DNA of 64,000 bases from Paraburkholderia edwinii (GTDB lineage: Bacteria > Pseudomonadota > Gammaproteobacteria > Burkholderiales > Burkholderiaceae), in contig NZ_CP080095.1 in assembly GCF_019428685.1 (NCBI RefSeq), forward strand, positions 3,348,001 to 3,412,000, in the 5' to 3' direction. Of the stretch, positions 9,891 to 18,958 are shown piece by piece. Both the position numbers and the translations under genes were made by a program. Within the stretch, counting starts at the first letter, position 1. Each line of letters opens with the position of its first letter. Under the pieces are notes generated by a model that was not told the DNA's origin, made no database searches, and saw nothing but the letters and a program-made list of their open reading frames with translations.

Positions 9891-10075
9891 GATGCGACGG
9901 CCCACGGCGTAGCGCAGGCGGGAAAAGCAAGCCGCGGAGGCAAATGCGCCAGCAAGCAGATTGGCGACTGCGGCGTTAGCAGGCTCAGGCTTGCAACTGC
10001 GCGGTCGGCAACGGCTCAATCCAACCGCGCCCAACCGCAACAACACCCGCCCCAGCGGCTATAAAACAACGAATA

Positions 10076-10429
10076 TCAGCTACGCTGCGCAGCCACCACC
10101 ACGATTTCAACGAGGCATTTCGGGTTCGCGAGTTTCGCTTCGACGGTCGCGCGCGGCGGCGTCGCGCCTTGCGCGACCCACTCGTCCCACACCGCGTTCA
10201 TGCCGGCGAAATGCGCCATATCGGTGATGAAAATCTGCACCGACAGCAGATGCGACTTGTCGCTGTTCACTTCGGCAAGCAGACGGTCGACGTGACCGAG
10301 CACTTCGCGCGTCTGGCCGCCGATATCCTGATCGGTGTCTTCGGCGATCTGGCCGGCCAGATACACGGTGCCGTTATGCACGGCGATTTCCGAAAGGCGC
10401 TTGCCGACGTGATGACGAATGACTGCCAT
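10076..10429 (-). CDS. RidA family protein (YjgF/YER057c/UK114)
   Basis: Small cytoplasmic protein of 117 residues from ATG 10429 (MAVIRHHVGKRLSEIAVHNG), with AGGAA upstream. RidA proteins form trimers, and the archetype hydrolyses reactive enamine/imine intermediates from PLP enzymes. Visible family features are GTVYLAGQIAED near the N-terminus and the C-terminal Arg-containing region PPRATVEAKLANPKCLVEIV. The subgroup is not clear, and it may not be a true imine deaminase. It lies 146 bases downstream of the hydrolase gene starting at 11530, on the same strand. Confidence 0.9.
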   Translation of the reverse strand: MAVIRHHVGKRLSEIAVHNGTVYLAGQIAEDTDQDIGGQTREVLGHVDRLLAEVNSDKSHLLSVQIFITDMAHFAGMNAVWDEWVAQGATPPRATVEAKLANPKCLVEIVVVAAQRS

Positions 10430-10558
10430 GAGAGTTCCTGATGGTTGAGTGGTGGTAATGGCCGCAATCGGCGCCGACAACCTGCGCAATACGAAACGCC
10501 ACTGCAGACGCCAGGACGGACGCAACTGCGAGGCGCGCCCGCGCGGCACGACCCTCTA

Positions 10559-11530
10559 TTATGACGCGTCGGCGGACTCGCCCGTGAAGAAGCGGCGCGC
10601 CAGTGCAATCTGGTCGGGCGTGAGAAACGCCGGCGCATGCCCCACGCCGTCGATTTCCACGCTCGATACGTTGTGCCCGACCTCGACCATCTTCGCGACC
10701 GTCTCGTGCGACAGCAGATCCGATTGCGCGCCGCGCACGACGAGCACGGGCCCTGCGATCGCCGCGAACGATTTCCATAGCGCCGCTTCGCCGGCTGCCG
10801 CTATTTCCGGCGTCATCGCCGCAAACGGCTGCGCGATACGCGGGTCGTAGCGGAATTGCCATGCACCGTCCCGTTCATGCAAAAGCGGGGTGTTGATCTC
10901 GCGCCATTCGTCGGCAGTGAGCGGCCCGAACGATTCAGCGAGCAGCGCCGCATGCTCGATGCCTTCCTGCAGTGTCGCGAAGCGCGGCGCTTTGCCCAGA
11001 TAGGTGCCGATCCGCGTCAAGGCGTCCGGTTCGATATGCGGACCGACATCGTTGACAAGCAGTTTGTGGATCGGCGAATCTTTCAGACCCGCGAGCCCCA
11101 TGCCGATCAGGCCGCCCATCGAGGTGCCGAACCAGTCGACCGTCTCCACTTCGAGACGCGCGATCAACGTGACCATATCGGCGACATATTGCGGCACCGC
11201 GTAAAAGTTCGGGTTCTCGAGCCATGACGACAGCCCGCGGCCAACCACATCCGGGCACACGACGCGATGCGTCGCCGCCATCGCGGCGGCAAAGCGGTCG
11301 AAGTCGCGGCCGCTGCGCGTGAGGCCGTGCACGCAGACGATCACACGCGGGTTATGCGGATCGCCCCATTCCGTGTACGCGACGCGATGCAAACCGGCCG
11401 GACTCAGACACTGCACGTAGCGCTGGCGCGGCGACGAGAGGCTGGACGCCGTACTGACGCTGGCGGTGCCAGGTGAGCTGGATAACGAGCTGGACAAAGC
11501 CGTGGACAGTTCGGCGCGCACGTCGGTCAT
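10559..11530 (-). CDS. Alpha/beta hydrolase, substrate unknown
   Basis: Protein of 323 residues starting at ATG 11530 (MTDVRAELSTALSS), with a strong AGGAGGGA site upstream. The fold is clear: oxyanion-region VCVHGLTRSGRDFDRF, nucleophile elbow GTSMGG, an acidic residue in AQSDLLSHET and the catalytic His in GVGHAPAF. The first ~40 residues are Ser/Thr/Ala-rich low complexity. Hydrolases of this type cut esters, lactones or C-C bonds, and nothing here fixes the substrate. It is transcribed toward the RidA gene. Confidence 0.85.
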   Translation of the reverse strand: MTDVRAELSTALSSSLSSSPGTASVSTASSLSSPRQRYVQCLSPAGLHRVAYTEWGDPHNPRVIVCVHGLTRSGRDFDRFAAAMAATHRVVCPDVVGRGLSSWLENPNFYAVPQYVADMVTLIARLEVETVDWFGTSMGGLIGMGLAGLKDSPIHKLLVNDVGPHIEPDALTRIGTYLGKAPRFATLQEGIEHAALLAESFGPLTADEWREINTPLLHERDGAWQFRYDPRIAQPFAAMTPEIAAAGEAALWKSFAAIAGPVLVVRGAQSDLLSHETVAKMVEVGHNVSSVEIDGVGHAPAFLTPDQIALARRFFTGESADAS

Positions 11531-11657
11531 CGCAATTCCCTCCTTTTCGGACGAAATAAAGTCGGAACGGTTCCGTCGATTGTAGCCGCTTCGTTTTGGA
11601 CCGCCTTGTCGATGCACGACACACGCTCCCCTCTAAAAGCGACCTCCAAAAGCGGCG

Positions 11658-11697
11658 CCCAAAAACAAAACGGGCGTGACTTCCGCCACGCCCGTTT
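11658..11697 (-). terminator. Intrinsic terminator after the CoA-transferase operon
   Basis: Minus-strand stem AAACGGGCGTG / CACGCCCGTTT (11 pairs, eight-base loop) followed by TGTTTTTG, 37 bases after the scoB stop. It separates scoAB from the hydrolase gene that starts at 11530. Confidence 0.88.
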
Positions 11698-11733
11698 CCA
11701 CGATCGGAATGCGACCGATCGATGCACGCGCGC

Positions 11734-12375
11734 TCAGCGCACCGCGCTCACATCAAGCGGCGCGCCGGTCTTCGCCTTGATCTCGTCGACGCTTACGCCC
11801 GGCGCCAGTTCGACCAGCTTCAGGCCCTTATCGGTCACGTCGATCACGCCGAGATCGGTGATGATCCGGTCCACCACGCCGACGCCCGTCAGCGGCAGCG
11901 TGCACGCTTCGAGAATCTTGTGCTGGTCGCCCTTCGCGACATGCTCCATCAGCACGATGACGCGCTTCACGCCCGCCACCAGATCCATCGCGCCGCCCAT
12001 GCCCTTGATCATCTTGCCCGGGATCATCCAGTTCGCGAGATCGCCGGTCTTGCTGATCTGCATCGCGCCCAGAATGGCGAGATTGATGTGGCCGCCGCGA
12101 ATCATCGCGAACGAATCCGCCGACGAGAAAATCGACGAGCCCGGCATGGTCGTTACCGTCTGCTTGCCGGCGTTGATCATGTCCGCGTCGACTTCGTCTT
12201 CGGTCGGAAACGGACCGATACCGAGCAGACCGTTTTCCGATTGCAGCCACACTTCGATACCGGCCGGCACGTGATTCGCGACCAGCGTCGGCAAGCCGAT
12301 GCCGAGGTTCACGTAGAAGCCGTCCTGCAATTCCTTCGCCGCACGCGCGGCCATTTCGTCACGATTCCAGGCCAT
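11734..12375 (-). CDS. scoB: 3-oxoacid CoA-transferase subunit B
   Basis: Beta subunit (213 residues) of a class I CoA-transferase that moves CoA from succinyl-CoA to acetoacetate or a related 3-oxoacid. The catalytic glutamate is E47 in [12 protein letters not shown], the family signature. ATG at 12375 ([16 protein letters not shown]) follows the subunit A stop by two bases, with GGAGAG overlapping that stop, so the two are translationally coupled. The choice between SCOT and a beta-ketoadipate or acetate transferase rests on overall similarity to ScoB and is less certain than the class. Confidence 0.92.
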   Translation of the reverse strand: MAWNRDEMAARAAKELQDGFYVNLGIGLPTLVANHVPAGIEVWLQSENGLLGIGPFPTEDEVDADMINAGKQTVTTMPGSSIFSSADSFAMIRGGHINLAILGAMQISKTGDLANWMIPGKMIKGMGGAMDLVAGVKRVIVLMEHVAKGDQHKILEACTLPLTGVGVVDRIITDLGVIDVTDKGLKLVELAPGVSVDEIKAKTGAPLDVSAVR

Positions 12376-12377
12376 GG

Positions 12378-13082
12378 TTACTCTCCTTTCGCGCGGGTCA
12401 CACGTTGTTCGATGCGTTTTTCCGGATGCGCATTGAGCACCAGACGCTGCACGAAAATGCCCGGCGTATGGATCGCGTCCGGATCGAGCTCGCCGACTTC
12501 GACGATCTCTTCCACTTCCGCGACCGTGACGCGTCCCGCCATCGCGCACATCGGATTGAAGTTGCGCGCGGTGCGGCGATAGATAAGGTTGCCCGACTTG
12601 TCCGCCTTCCACGCCTTGACGAGGCCGACGTCCGCGGTCAGCGAGTGTTCGAGCACGTAGTGGTTCTCGCCGAACTGACGCGTTTCCTTCCCTTCCGCGA
12701 TCACGGTGCCGAAACCGGTATTCGTGAAGAACGCCGGGATACCCGCGCCGCCCGCGCGCAGTTTTTCGGCGAGCGTGCCTTGCGGCGTGAATTCGAGCTC
12801 AAGTTCGCCGGCCAGAAACTGGCGCTCGAACTCCTTGTTCTCGCCGACATACGACGAGATCATTTTCTTGATCTGGCGCGTTTCGAGCAGCAGGCCGAGA
12901 CCGAAGCCGTCGACGCCCGCGTTGTTGCTGATGCACGTAATGCCCTTCACGCCCGAGTCGCGCAGCGACGCGATCAGTGCTTCAGGAATGCCGCACAGGC
13001 CGAAACCGCCGACGGCAAACGTCTGCCCGTCCTTGACGATGTCCTTGAGCGCTTCGGCGGCGCTCGGATAGACCTTGTTCAT
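12378..13082 (-). CDS. scoA: 3-oxoacid CoA-transferase subunit A
   Basis: Alpha subunit (234 residues), which supplies the CoA-binding [13 protein letters not shown] motif near residues 24-36. ATG at 13082 ([16 protein letters not shown]) has AAGGAAGGG upstream; a longer frame to 13136 lacks support. It is the first gene of the scoAB pair. A PAS-LuxR regulator is divergent across 313 bases, which suggests, but does not prove, that it controls this operon. Acetoacetate activation fits the PHB and acyl-CoA genes elsewhere in the window. Confidence 0.92.
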   Translation of the reverse strand: MNKVYPSAAEALKDIVKDGQTFAVGGFGLCGIPEALIASLRDSGVKGITCISNNAGVDGFGLGLLLETRQIKKMISSYVGENKEFERQFLAGELELEFTPQGTLAEKLRAGGAGIPAFFTNTGFGTVIAEGKETRQFGENHYVLEHSLTADVGLVKAWKADKSGNLIYRRTARNFNPMCAMAGRVTVAEVEEIVEVGELDPDAIHTPGIFVQRLVLNAHPEKRIEQRVTRAKGE

Positions 13083-13395
13083 CAATATGTCCCTTCCTTG
13101 AATGGAAATCCAGAATCGGCCGATGCGTTTCGACATGCGGCAACACGCACCCGGCGATCCGATCGACGTGCATCGGGCAGCGCCCGAAACGTCATTCTAG
13201 TCACTGGCAGCAAGCGGTGTACAAACCGGCCGAACATCCGTGTGCGGCCGAAGCCGAATGGCCGGAAACGGCCAGGAACGGCCGGAACATCACACACCGC
13301 GCGCCGCTGCGACTTGCGTTGTCGTGCCGAAAGGGTACGACGCGCGGGCATTGCGGCACAATACGCAAAAATACATAAGTATTCGCACCGCATTC
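13083..13395. other. Divergent promoter region, scoAB / PAS-LuxR regulator
   Basis: No gene is seen in these 313 bases. It holds repeated GGCCGGAA-type motifs (13253-13286: GGCCGGAAACGGCCAGGAAC and following bases), and an AT-richer patch before the regulator (ATACGCAAAAATACATAAG, about 13361-13379) that could hold its promoter. It is the likely shared control region of both genes. Confidence 0.45.
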
Positions 13396-13941
13396 ATGGC
13401 CGCCCTGGATTACCAAACCGCGTTCCACCTCGCGCCGATCGGCCTCGTGCTGTCGCGCGCACGGATTATCGAAGACTGCAATGACGAACTCGCGTCGATT
13501 TTCGGCTGTCAGCGCGAGGCGCTGATCGGCCAGTCGTTTCAGGTGCTGTACCCGTCAGCCGATGAATTCGAGCGGATCGGCGAGCGCATTCCGCCGATCA
13601 TGACCGCGCAAGGCAGCTATGCCGACGACCGCATCATGAAGCGCGCCAATGGCGAGCTGTTCTGGTGTCATGTGACAGGCCGCTCGCTCAGGCGCGCCGA
13701 TCCGCATGCGGCGGGCGTATGGACTTTCGAAGACCTGAGCGCGACGCGGCGGGTCGCTGTCGAACTGACGCCGCGCGAACGCGAGATCGCCGCGCAGCTC
13801 GTGACCGGCAAGACCAGTAAGCAGATCGGCAGGATTCTCGATATCAGCCCGCGCACCGTCGATGTGTACCGCGCGCGGCTGATGCGCAAGTACGATACGG
13901 GCAACGCGACCGAACTGCTGCAGCGGTTACTGGGGCATTAA
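13396..13941 (+). CDS. PAS-domain LuxR-type transcriptional regulator
   Basis: Protein of 181 residues from ATG 13396 (MAALDYQTAFHLAPIGLVLS). An N-terminal PAS sensor fold (residues ~8-115, with IIEDCNDELASIFGCQREAL and the PAC-like WCHVTGRSL) is followed by a C-terminal LuxR/FixJ helix-turn-helix (LTPREREIAAQLVTGKTSKQ to SPRTVDVYRARLM). It has no receiver domain, so the signal is probably a ligand or redox cue bound by PAS; the ligand cannot be read from sequence. It is divergent from scoAB, a likely target. Confidence 0.88.
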   Translation: MAALDYQTAFHLAPIGLVLSRARIIEDCNDELASIFGCQREALIGQSFQVLYPSADEFERIGERIPPIMTAQGSYADDRIMKRANGELFWCHVTGRSLRRADPHAAGVWTFEDLSATRRVAVELTPREREIAAQLVTGKTSKQIGRILDISPRTVDVYRARLMRKYDTGNATELLQRLLGH

Positions 13942-14082
13942 ACTGATGAGCGCCGATCAGCGCTAATTAGCGCAGCGCGCTGATCGATGCGGCGCGATTG
14001 TGCGAATGAACAGGAAAACAAGCGGGAAACAAGCAAGCGAGAAACAGGCGCGAAAAAAGCTTGAGGTGACCGCAATGACCTG

Positions 14083-14517
14083 TCAAGCCGCCGCCGGCAC
14101 AAGCGGCGCATTCTCGATCGCCGCGCGCAGCTTGTCGGGCATCGGCACCGACTTCCCGGCCTTGTAGTTGACCCACACGCAGCGCGCGCCGCCGCGTGCA
14201 TAGACGGTATGCGGATCGTCAGCGCGGGTGAGCACGAAGCCCGTATCGAAGCTGCTGCGTCCCGGCGTGCCCACCGACATCTTGCCGATCACATCGCCCG
14301 GATATTGCAGCTGTTTCAGAAATTCCATCGACGCATTGACGATAACCGGCCCTTCAACATCCGCGGCCCCCGTCGCCACGCCGACATGCTCGAGCCAGCT
14401 CATCCGCAGCTGCTCCATATAGCGAAAATAGACCGTGTTGTTCACATGGCCAAACGCGTCCATGTCGCCCCAACGGATCGGCAGCGACATTTCGAATACT
14501 GCGTGGTAATCGTTCAT
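14083..14517 (-). CDS. Acyl-CoA thioesterase, 4HBT hotdog family
   Basis: Cytoplasmic hotdog-fold thioesterase of 144 residues. The active-site helix signature is DMDAFGHVNNTVYFRYMEQ, with the family's catalytic Asp at D18 or D20. It should release a carboxylic acid from an acyl-CoA; chain length is not predictable. ATG at 14517 (MNDYHAVFEMSLPIRWGD). The gene lies 89 bases downstream of the SDR on the same strand, and the two may be co-transcribed. Confidence 0.88.
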   Translation of the reverse strand: MNDYHAVFEMSLPIRWGDMDAFGHVNNTVYFRYMEQLRMSWLEHVGVATGAADVEGPVIVNASMEFLKQLQYPGDVIGKMSVGTPGRSSFDTGFVLTRADDPHTVYARGGARCVWVNYKAGKSVPMPDKLRAAIENAPLVPAAA

Positions 14518-14606
14518 CGAAATCTTCCGGATAAAGCGGACGCAAACCGCGACGTTCCGATCATCGCGGTTGCATGAGGCGCATAGCGGCGCCGAAACGA
14601 AATGCC

Positions 14607-15386
14607 TTACGACAGGCCGAAACCGTCGTCCGCGGCGATGACCGCGCCGTTGATGAACTGCGATTCGTCGGCGGCCAGCATCAGCAGCAGACCGTCGAGA
14701 TCTTCGGGCTTGCCGACGCGATGGCGCGGCAGCATCGCGATCAGCTTCTGGCCTTGCTCGGTCGACCAGTGATGATGGTTCATCTCGGTTTCGATATAGC
14801 CCGGGCAGATCGCGTTCACGTTGATGCCGTGCCGGCCCCACTCCTGCGCCATGGCTTTGGTCATATGCACGACCGCCGCCTTGCTCATCGCGTACAGGCC
14901 GATTTGCGGAATCACGCGCAGACCCGCCATCGACGCGATATTGATGATGCGATAAGGCGGCTTGCCGCCGCTGCCCGCGCCGCGCATGATCATCCGCTTG
15001 GCGACTTCCTGCGCGACGAAAAACGCGCCGCGCGTGTTCGTGTCGAACACATATTCGAAGTCAGCCGGCGTCACTTCCGCCAGACGCTGCGTGGTCGAGA
15101 CGCCGGAATTATTGACGAGAATATCGATGGTGCCGGCTTCGGTTTCGGCATGCGCGACGGCGGCCTTGATGCTTTGATAGTCGGTGACGTCAAGCGAGAC
15201 GACGTGCGCCGCGCCGCCGGACGCTTCGATTTCGGCGCGCAATTCCTTCAGGCGCTCGACGCGGCGGCTCGCCAGCACGACTTTCGCGCCGGCCTGCGAC
15301 AACACTTGTGCGAACCGCTTGCCAAGCCCAGTGGACGCGCCGGTGATTAGCGCGACCTTGCCTTCCAGATTGATCGAACGGCCCAT
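14607..15386 (-). CDS. SDR family oxidoreductase
   Basis: Classical short-chain dehydrogenase/reductase of 259 residues from ATG 15386 (MGRSINLEGKVALITG), with CAGGAA upstream. It has the Rossmann motif TGASTGLG (residues 15-22), NNSG, the catalytic Ser in IINIASMAG and the YAMSK Tyr-Lys pair. The substrate is unknown; 3-oxoacyl or 3-hydroxyacyl-CoA reduction would fit the thioesterase downstream and the ETF-QO gene divergent upstream. A 120-base divergent region contains the palindrome ACGATCGT in an AT-rich patch. Confidence 0.9.
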   Translation of the reverse strand: MGRSINLEGKVALITGASTGLGKRFAQVLSQAGAKVVLASRRVERLKELRAEIEASGGAAHVVSLDVTDYQSIKAAVAHAETEAGTIDILVNNSGVSTTQRLAEVTPADFEYVFDTNTRGAFFVAQEVAKRMIMRGAGSGGKPPYRIINIASMAGLRVIPQIGLYAMSKAAVVHMTKAMAQEWGRHGINVNAICPGYIETEMNHHHWSTEQGQKLIAMLPRHRVGKPEDLDGLLLMLAADESQFINGAVIAADDGFGLS

Positions 15387-15506
15387 TGTGGTTTTCCTGA
15401 ATAATAATACGATCGTGCTAATAAGAGTGCATTCGGTTGCAGCGTCGGAACCGTTCGCCCACAATACGATCCCGAAAAAAGTATTCTAACGGTAAGAGGA
15501 GTTTCA

Positions 15507-17180
15507 ATGACCCCCGCAAGTCTCATCGAGCAATACGGTCCGCGCGAGTCGATGGAATACGACGTCGTGATCGTCGGCGGCGGGCCAGCCGGGCTTGCCG
15601 CGGCGATCCGTCTCAAGCAGCGCGCGCAGGAAAAAGGCGTGGAAATCGGCGTCTGCGTGCTCGAAAAGGGATCGGAGATCGGGGCTCATATCCTGTCGGG
15701 CGCGGTGATGGACCCGCGCGCCATCTCGGAGCTGATTCCGGACTGGAAGGAAAAAGGCGCGCCGCTTACCGTCGAAGTGACCGAAGACCGCTTCCTGTTC
15801 CTCTCCGAGACCAAAGCGACCTCGGTGCCGAACTGGGCGCTGCCGGACAACTTCAAGAATCATGGCAATTATGTGATCAGTCTGGCCAACGTCACGCGCT
15901 GGCTCGGACAACAGGCCGAGGCGCTCGGCGTCGAGATCTTCCCGGGTTTCCCGGCAGCCGAGGTGCTGTATGGCGACGAAGGCTCGGTCAAAGGCGTCGT
16001 GACCGGCAATATGGGCATCGGCAAGGACGGCGAGCCGACCGAAAATTTCCAGCTCGGCATGGAGCTGCACGCGAAATACACGCTCTTTTGCGAAGGCGCG
16101 CGCGGGCACCTCGGGCGGCAACTGCAGGACACATTCAGGCTGCGCGACGGCGCCGACCCGCAGGTCTACGGAATCGGCATCAAGGAACTGTGGGAAATCG
16201 ATCCGGCGAAGCACAAGCCCGGCCTCGTGATCCACACGGCGGGCTGGCCGCTCGATACCGAAACGTACGGCGGCTCGTTCCTCTATCACATCGACAATAA
16301 CCAGGTGATGGTCGGCTTTGTCGTCGGGCTCGGCTATACGAATCCGTATCTGTCGCCGTTCGAGGAGTTCCAGCGCTACAAGACGCATCCGTCGATTCGC
16401 GCGTTCCTCGAAGGCGGCAAGCGCGTGTCGTACGGTGCGCGCGCAATCACCGCGGGCGGACTGGTATCGCTGCCGAAGCTCGTGTTTCCGGGCGGCGCGC
16501 TGGTGGGCGACGATGCGGGCTTTCTGAACGCGTCGCGCATCAAGGGCAGCCATGCGGCGATCAAGTCCGGCATGATGGCCGCCGATGCCGCGTTCGATGC
16601 ACTGCAGGCGGGACGTCAGGCTGACGAGCTGACCGCCTATCCGGACGCGTTCAAGCAATCGTGGCTGCACGGCGAACTGCATCGCGCGCGTAATTTCAAG
16701 CAGTGGATGAGCAAGGGGCTTTATCTCGGCACGTTGATGGTCGGCATCGAGCAGAAGGTGTTGGGCGGTAATGTACCGTGGACGCTGCATCATCAGCACT
16801 CGGACCACGAGACGCTGAAGCCCGCGTCCGAATGCAAGCCGATCGATTATCCGAAGCCCGATGGCAAGCTCACGTTCGACCGGCTCTCTTCGGTGTTTAT
16901 CTCGAACACGAATCACGAGGAAAATCAGCCCGCACACCTGACGCTGAAAGATCCGTCAGTGCCGGTCAATGTCAACTTCAGGACGTATGCCGGACCCGAG
17001 GGCCGATACTGCCCCGCGGCAGTCTATGAGTTCGTGAAAAGCGACGACGGCAACGAGCGCCTCGTGATCAATGCGCAGAACTGCGTGCACTGCAAGACCT
17101 GCGATATCAAGGACCCGACGCAGAATATCGTGTGGGTCACGCCCGAAGGCGGTGGCGGGCCGAACTATCCGAACATGTGA
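15507..17180 (+). CDS. Electron transfer flavoprotein-ubiquinone oxidoreductase
   Basis: Membrane-associated enzyme (557 residues) that passes electrons from reduced ETF, produced by acyl-CoA dehydrogenases, to ubiquinone. It has the FAD-binding VIVGGGPAGLAAAIRLK near the N-terminus, the quinone-binding middle region, and a C-terminal 4Fe-4S site with YCPAAVYEF and NAQNCVHCKTCDIKDPTQN. ATG at 15507 follows AGAGGAG. The length and the final GGGGPNYPNM match the family. Divergence from an SDR suggests a fatty-acid or acyl-CoA oxidation context. Confidence 0.97.
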   Translation: MTPASLIEQYGPRESMEYDVVIVGGGPAGLAAAIRLKQRAQEKGVEIGVCVLEKGSEIGAHILSGAVMDPRAISELIPDWKEKGAPLTVEVTEDRFLFLSETKATSVPNWALPDNFKNHGNYVISLANVTRWLGQQAEALGVEIFPGFPAAEVLYGDEGSVKGVVTGNMGIGKDGEPTENFQLGMELHAKYTLFCEGARGHLGRQLQDTFRLRDGADPQVYGIGIKELWEIDPAKHKPGLVIHTAGWPLDTETYGGSFLYHIDNNQVMVGFVVGLGYTNPYLSPFEEFQRYKTHPSIRAFLEGGKRVSYGARAITAGGLVSLPKLVFPGGALVGDDAGFLNASRIKGSHAAIKSGMMAADAAFDALQAGRQADELTAYPDAFKQSWLHGELHRARNFKQWMSKGLYLGTLMVGIEQKVLGGNVPWTLHHQHSDHETLKPASECKPIDYPKPDGKLTFDRLSSVFISNTNHEENQPAHLTLKDPSVPVNVNFRTYAGPEGRYCPAAVYEFVKSDDGNERLVINAQNCVHCKTCDIKDPTQNIVWVTPEGGGGPNYPNM

Positions 17181-17200
17181 TGGGCGGCGGAGGCGTTGCT

Positions 17201-17256
17201 GCGGTGATGGACTATCCGTGTTGCGCGACAGCCGCCGCGGCTAACGCTTCGACGAG
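17201..17256 (-). repeat. Degenerate second copy of the 3' end of the downstream-facing TPR gene
   Basis: This segment and 17290-17345 share GCGGTGATG, CTATCCG, GCCGC and AACGCTTCGAC in the same order. The second copy contains the last codons and stop of the TPR/glycosyltransferase gene (VEALAAAAAPRG-stop). Read on the minus strand, this copy gives VEALAAAAVAQHG-stop. It looks like a local duplication of the gene end. Confidence 0.6.
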
Positions 17257-17300
17257 CAATGCACGCCGTTGCTGCGATGCTTCGCTGCAGCGGTGATGCG

Positions 17301-18848
17301 CTATCCGCGTGGCGCGGCCGCGGCAGCCAACGCTTCGACTCGCGCTTTAACCCGCTCGATCACCGGCGCCCAGGCGCCCACCGACGGCTGACGATAGAGC
17401 TCGATCGAGCCATACCACGGCGTGCCTTGCGTCTCATTGCCCCAGAACCACGCCGATACGTGATCGATCATCAGGCAAGTCGGCACGCCGAGCGCGCCGG
17501 CCAGATGCGCGGGGCCACTGTCGATCGTCACGACGAGGTCGAGATTCATCAGCAGCGCGGCGACGTCGTCGAAGCCCGCACCGAAACGCGCGGTGGGGTC
17601 GACAATATTCACACCGTGCGCGCGCCATTGCGCAACGGCCGCCTCGCGTCCCGGCGACAAAGCAAACCATGTGACTCCCGGCACGGCAAGCAGCGCTTCG
17701 AGCTGCTCGATGGGCACTGAACGACGCGCATCGCGCACGTGCGCAGGGTTGCCGTTCCAGACGATACCGACGCGGAGCTGGCGGTTTTGCTGGGCGTCTT
17801 GTTGACCGCCTTGTTGACTGCTGCTTGGTTGACCGCCGCCTGGCTGACCGTTCGTTGCAACCGCAACGACATACGCTTGCCATGCTTCGACACGCGCCGG
17901 ATCGGCGCTCAGATACGGTTGCGACCAACCCGCTGCATCATGAACGCCGAGATACAGCGGCAAGCTCATCAAGCCGCAATGGAAATCGGGATGCGTATCG
18001 AGGCTCGTTTCGACCTTGACGTCCGCCGGCAGCATGCGCTCGAACAGCGCGCGCAGCGGTCCGTCGTGGCCGAAGATCACGCGGCCGCCTTCGTCGCGCG
18101 CGCGTTGCGCGAGACGCGGCAGAAAGCGCGCCGCCCAGAGGCAATCGCCATGCCCCTGCTCGCCATAGACGATCAGCGTCTTGCCCGCGAGCGGTTCGCC
18201 GCGCCAGTGCGGGCTGATCGCGGCAAGCGCCTGCTGCGCGTTGTCGATGCCATCGTCGAAAGCGAGACGCGCCTCGTAATACGGCCACGCCTGCGCGAAG
18301 CGGCCCGCGCGAATTTCAAGCTCCGCGAGATCGAATTGTGCATGCGGACTGTCCGGCGACAGTTCGAGCACCCGGTGCAACAGCGCTTCCGCTTCGGCAA
18401 AACGACCCTGCTCCTTGATACACAACGCGAGCTTGTGCAGCACCACAGGATTATTCGGCGCGACGCGTGCCGCTTCCAGCAGCAAGCGCTGCGCTTCGTT
18501 GAAATCGTCGCGTTGCTGCATGGCGGCCGCACGCCAGACCAGCGCGTTCGCATCGGCGGCGTCGCGTGCGAGCAGCAGTTCGGTGGCGGATTCGACGAGC
18601 GGCCAGTCGCGCACAATAAATGCCGTCTGCGCGATTTTCGGCAGCAACGTGGGGTCGCTTGATGCGTCGAGGCGCCATGCGCGCACCAATGCGCTTAACG
18701 CATCGCGCAAACGGTTGGGGTCGCGGCCTGCCTGCATGCAGAGCGCGTCGCCGTACGCGCGCCAGTCGGCGGCCACCGCGTTCGGCGCTGTCGCGCGCGC
18801 GTGAAGTTGCGCCAGAGCATCGGCGCTGGATGATGTGGAGGCTGTCAT
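17301..18848 (-). CDS. TPR-repeat protein with glycosyltransferase-9-like C-terminus
   Basis: Protein of 515 residues with no signal peptide. Residues ~20-200 form tetratricopeptide repeats (for example PVVLHKLALCIKEQGRFAEA and SPDSPHAQFDLAELEIRAGR). The C-terminal half has a heptosyltransferase-like fold with VTIDSGPAHLAGALGVPT, the usual nucleotide-sugar binding loop. Such proteins often glycosylate surface proteins or lipopolysaccharide; the target is unknown. An inserted Gln/Gly/Ser-rich stretch (around GQPGGGQPSSSQQGGQQDA) lies between the two Rossmann-like lobes. It faces ETF-QO across a short duplicated spacer. Confidence 0.8.
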   Translation of the reverse strand: MTASTSSSADALAQLHARATAPNAVAADWRAYGDALCMQAGRDPNRLRDALSALVRAWRLDASSDPTLLPKIAQTAFIVRDWPLVESATELLLARDAADANALVWRAAAMQQRDDFNEAQRLLLEAARVAPNNPVVLHKLALCIKEQGRFAEAEALLHRVLELSPDSPHAQFDLAELEIRAGRFAQAWPYYEARLAFDDGIDNAQQALAAISPHWRGEPLAGKTLIVYGEQGHGDCLWAARFLPRLAQRARDEGGRVIFGHDGPLRALFERMLPADVKVETSLDTHPDFHCGLMSLPLYLGVHDAAGWSQPYLSADPARVEAWQAYVVAVATNGQPGGGQPSSSQQGGQQDAQQNRQLRVGIVWNGNPAHVRDARRSVPIEQLEALLAVPGVTWFALSPGREAAVAQWRAHGVNIVDPTARFGAGFDDVAALLMNLDLVVTIDSGPAHLAGALGVPTCLMIDHVSAWFWGNETQGTPWYGSIELYRQPSVGAWAPVIERVKARVEALAAAAAPRG

Positions 18849-18958
18849 CGTTATGCTCCACGGACGGTAAAACTACGATTACCTTGTGTTCTCGATCCGA
18901 TGGCCTTCCGACAGCGCGAGCCGCGACCCGGATCGCGACGTGATCGCGACTCTGCCCG

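Noticed and set aside
7329-10064. 911-codon plus-strand frame opposite relA
   Set aside because: Composition is antisense-like with no recognisable domain; RelA is complete on the other strand.
12405-13484. 359-codon plus-strand frame opposite scoA and crossing into the regulator
   Set aside because: Overlaps two well-supported genes and has no domain.
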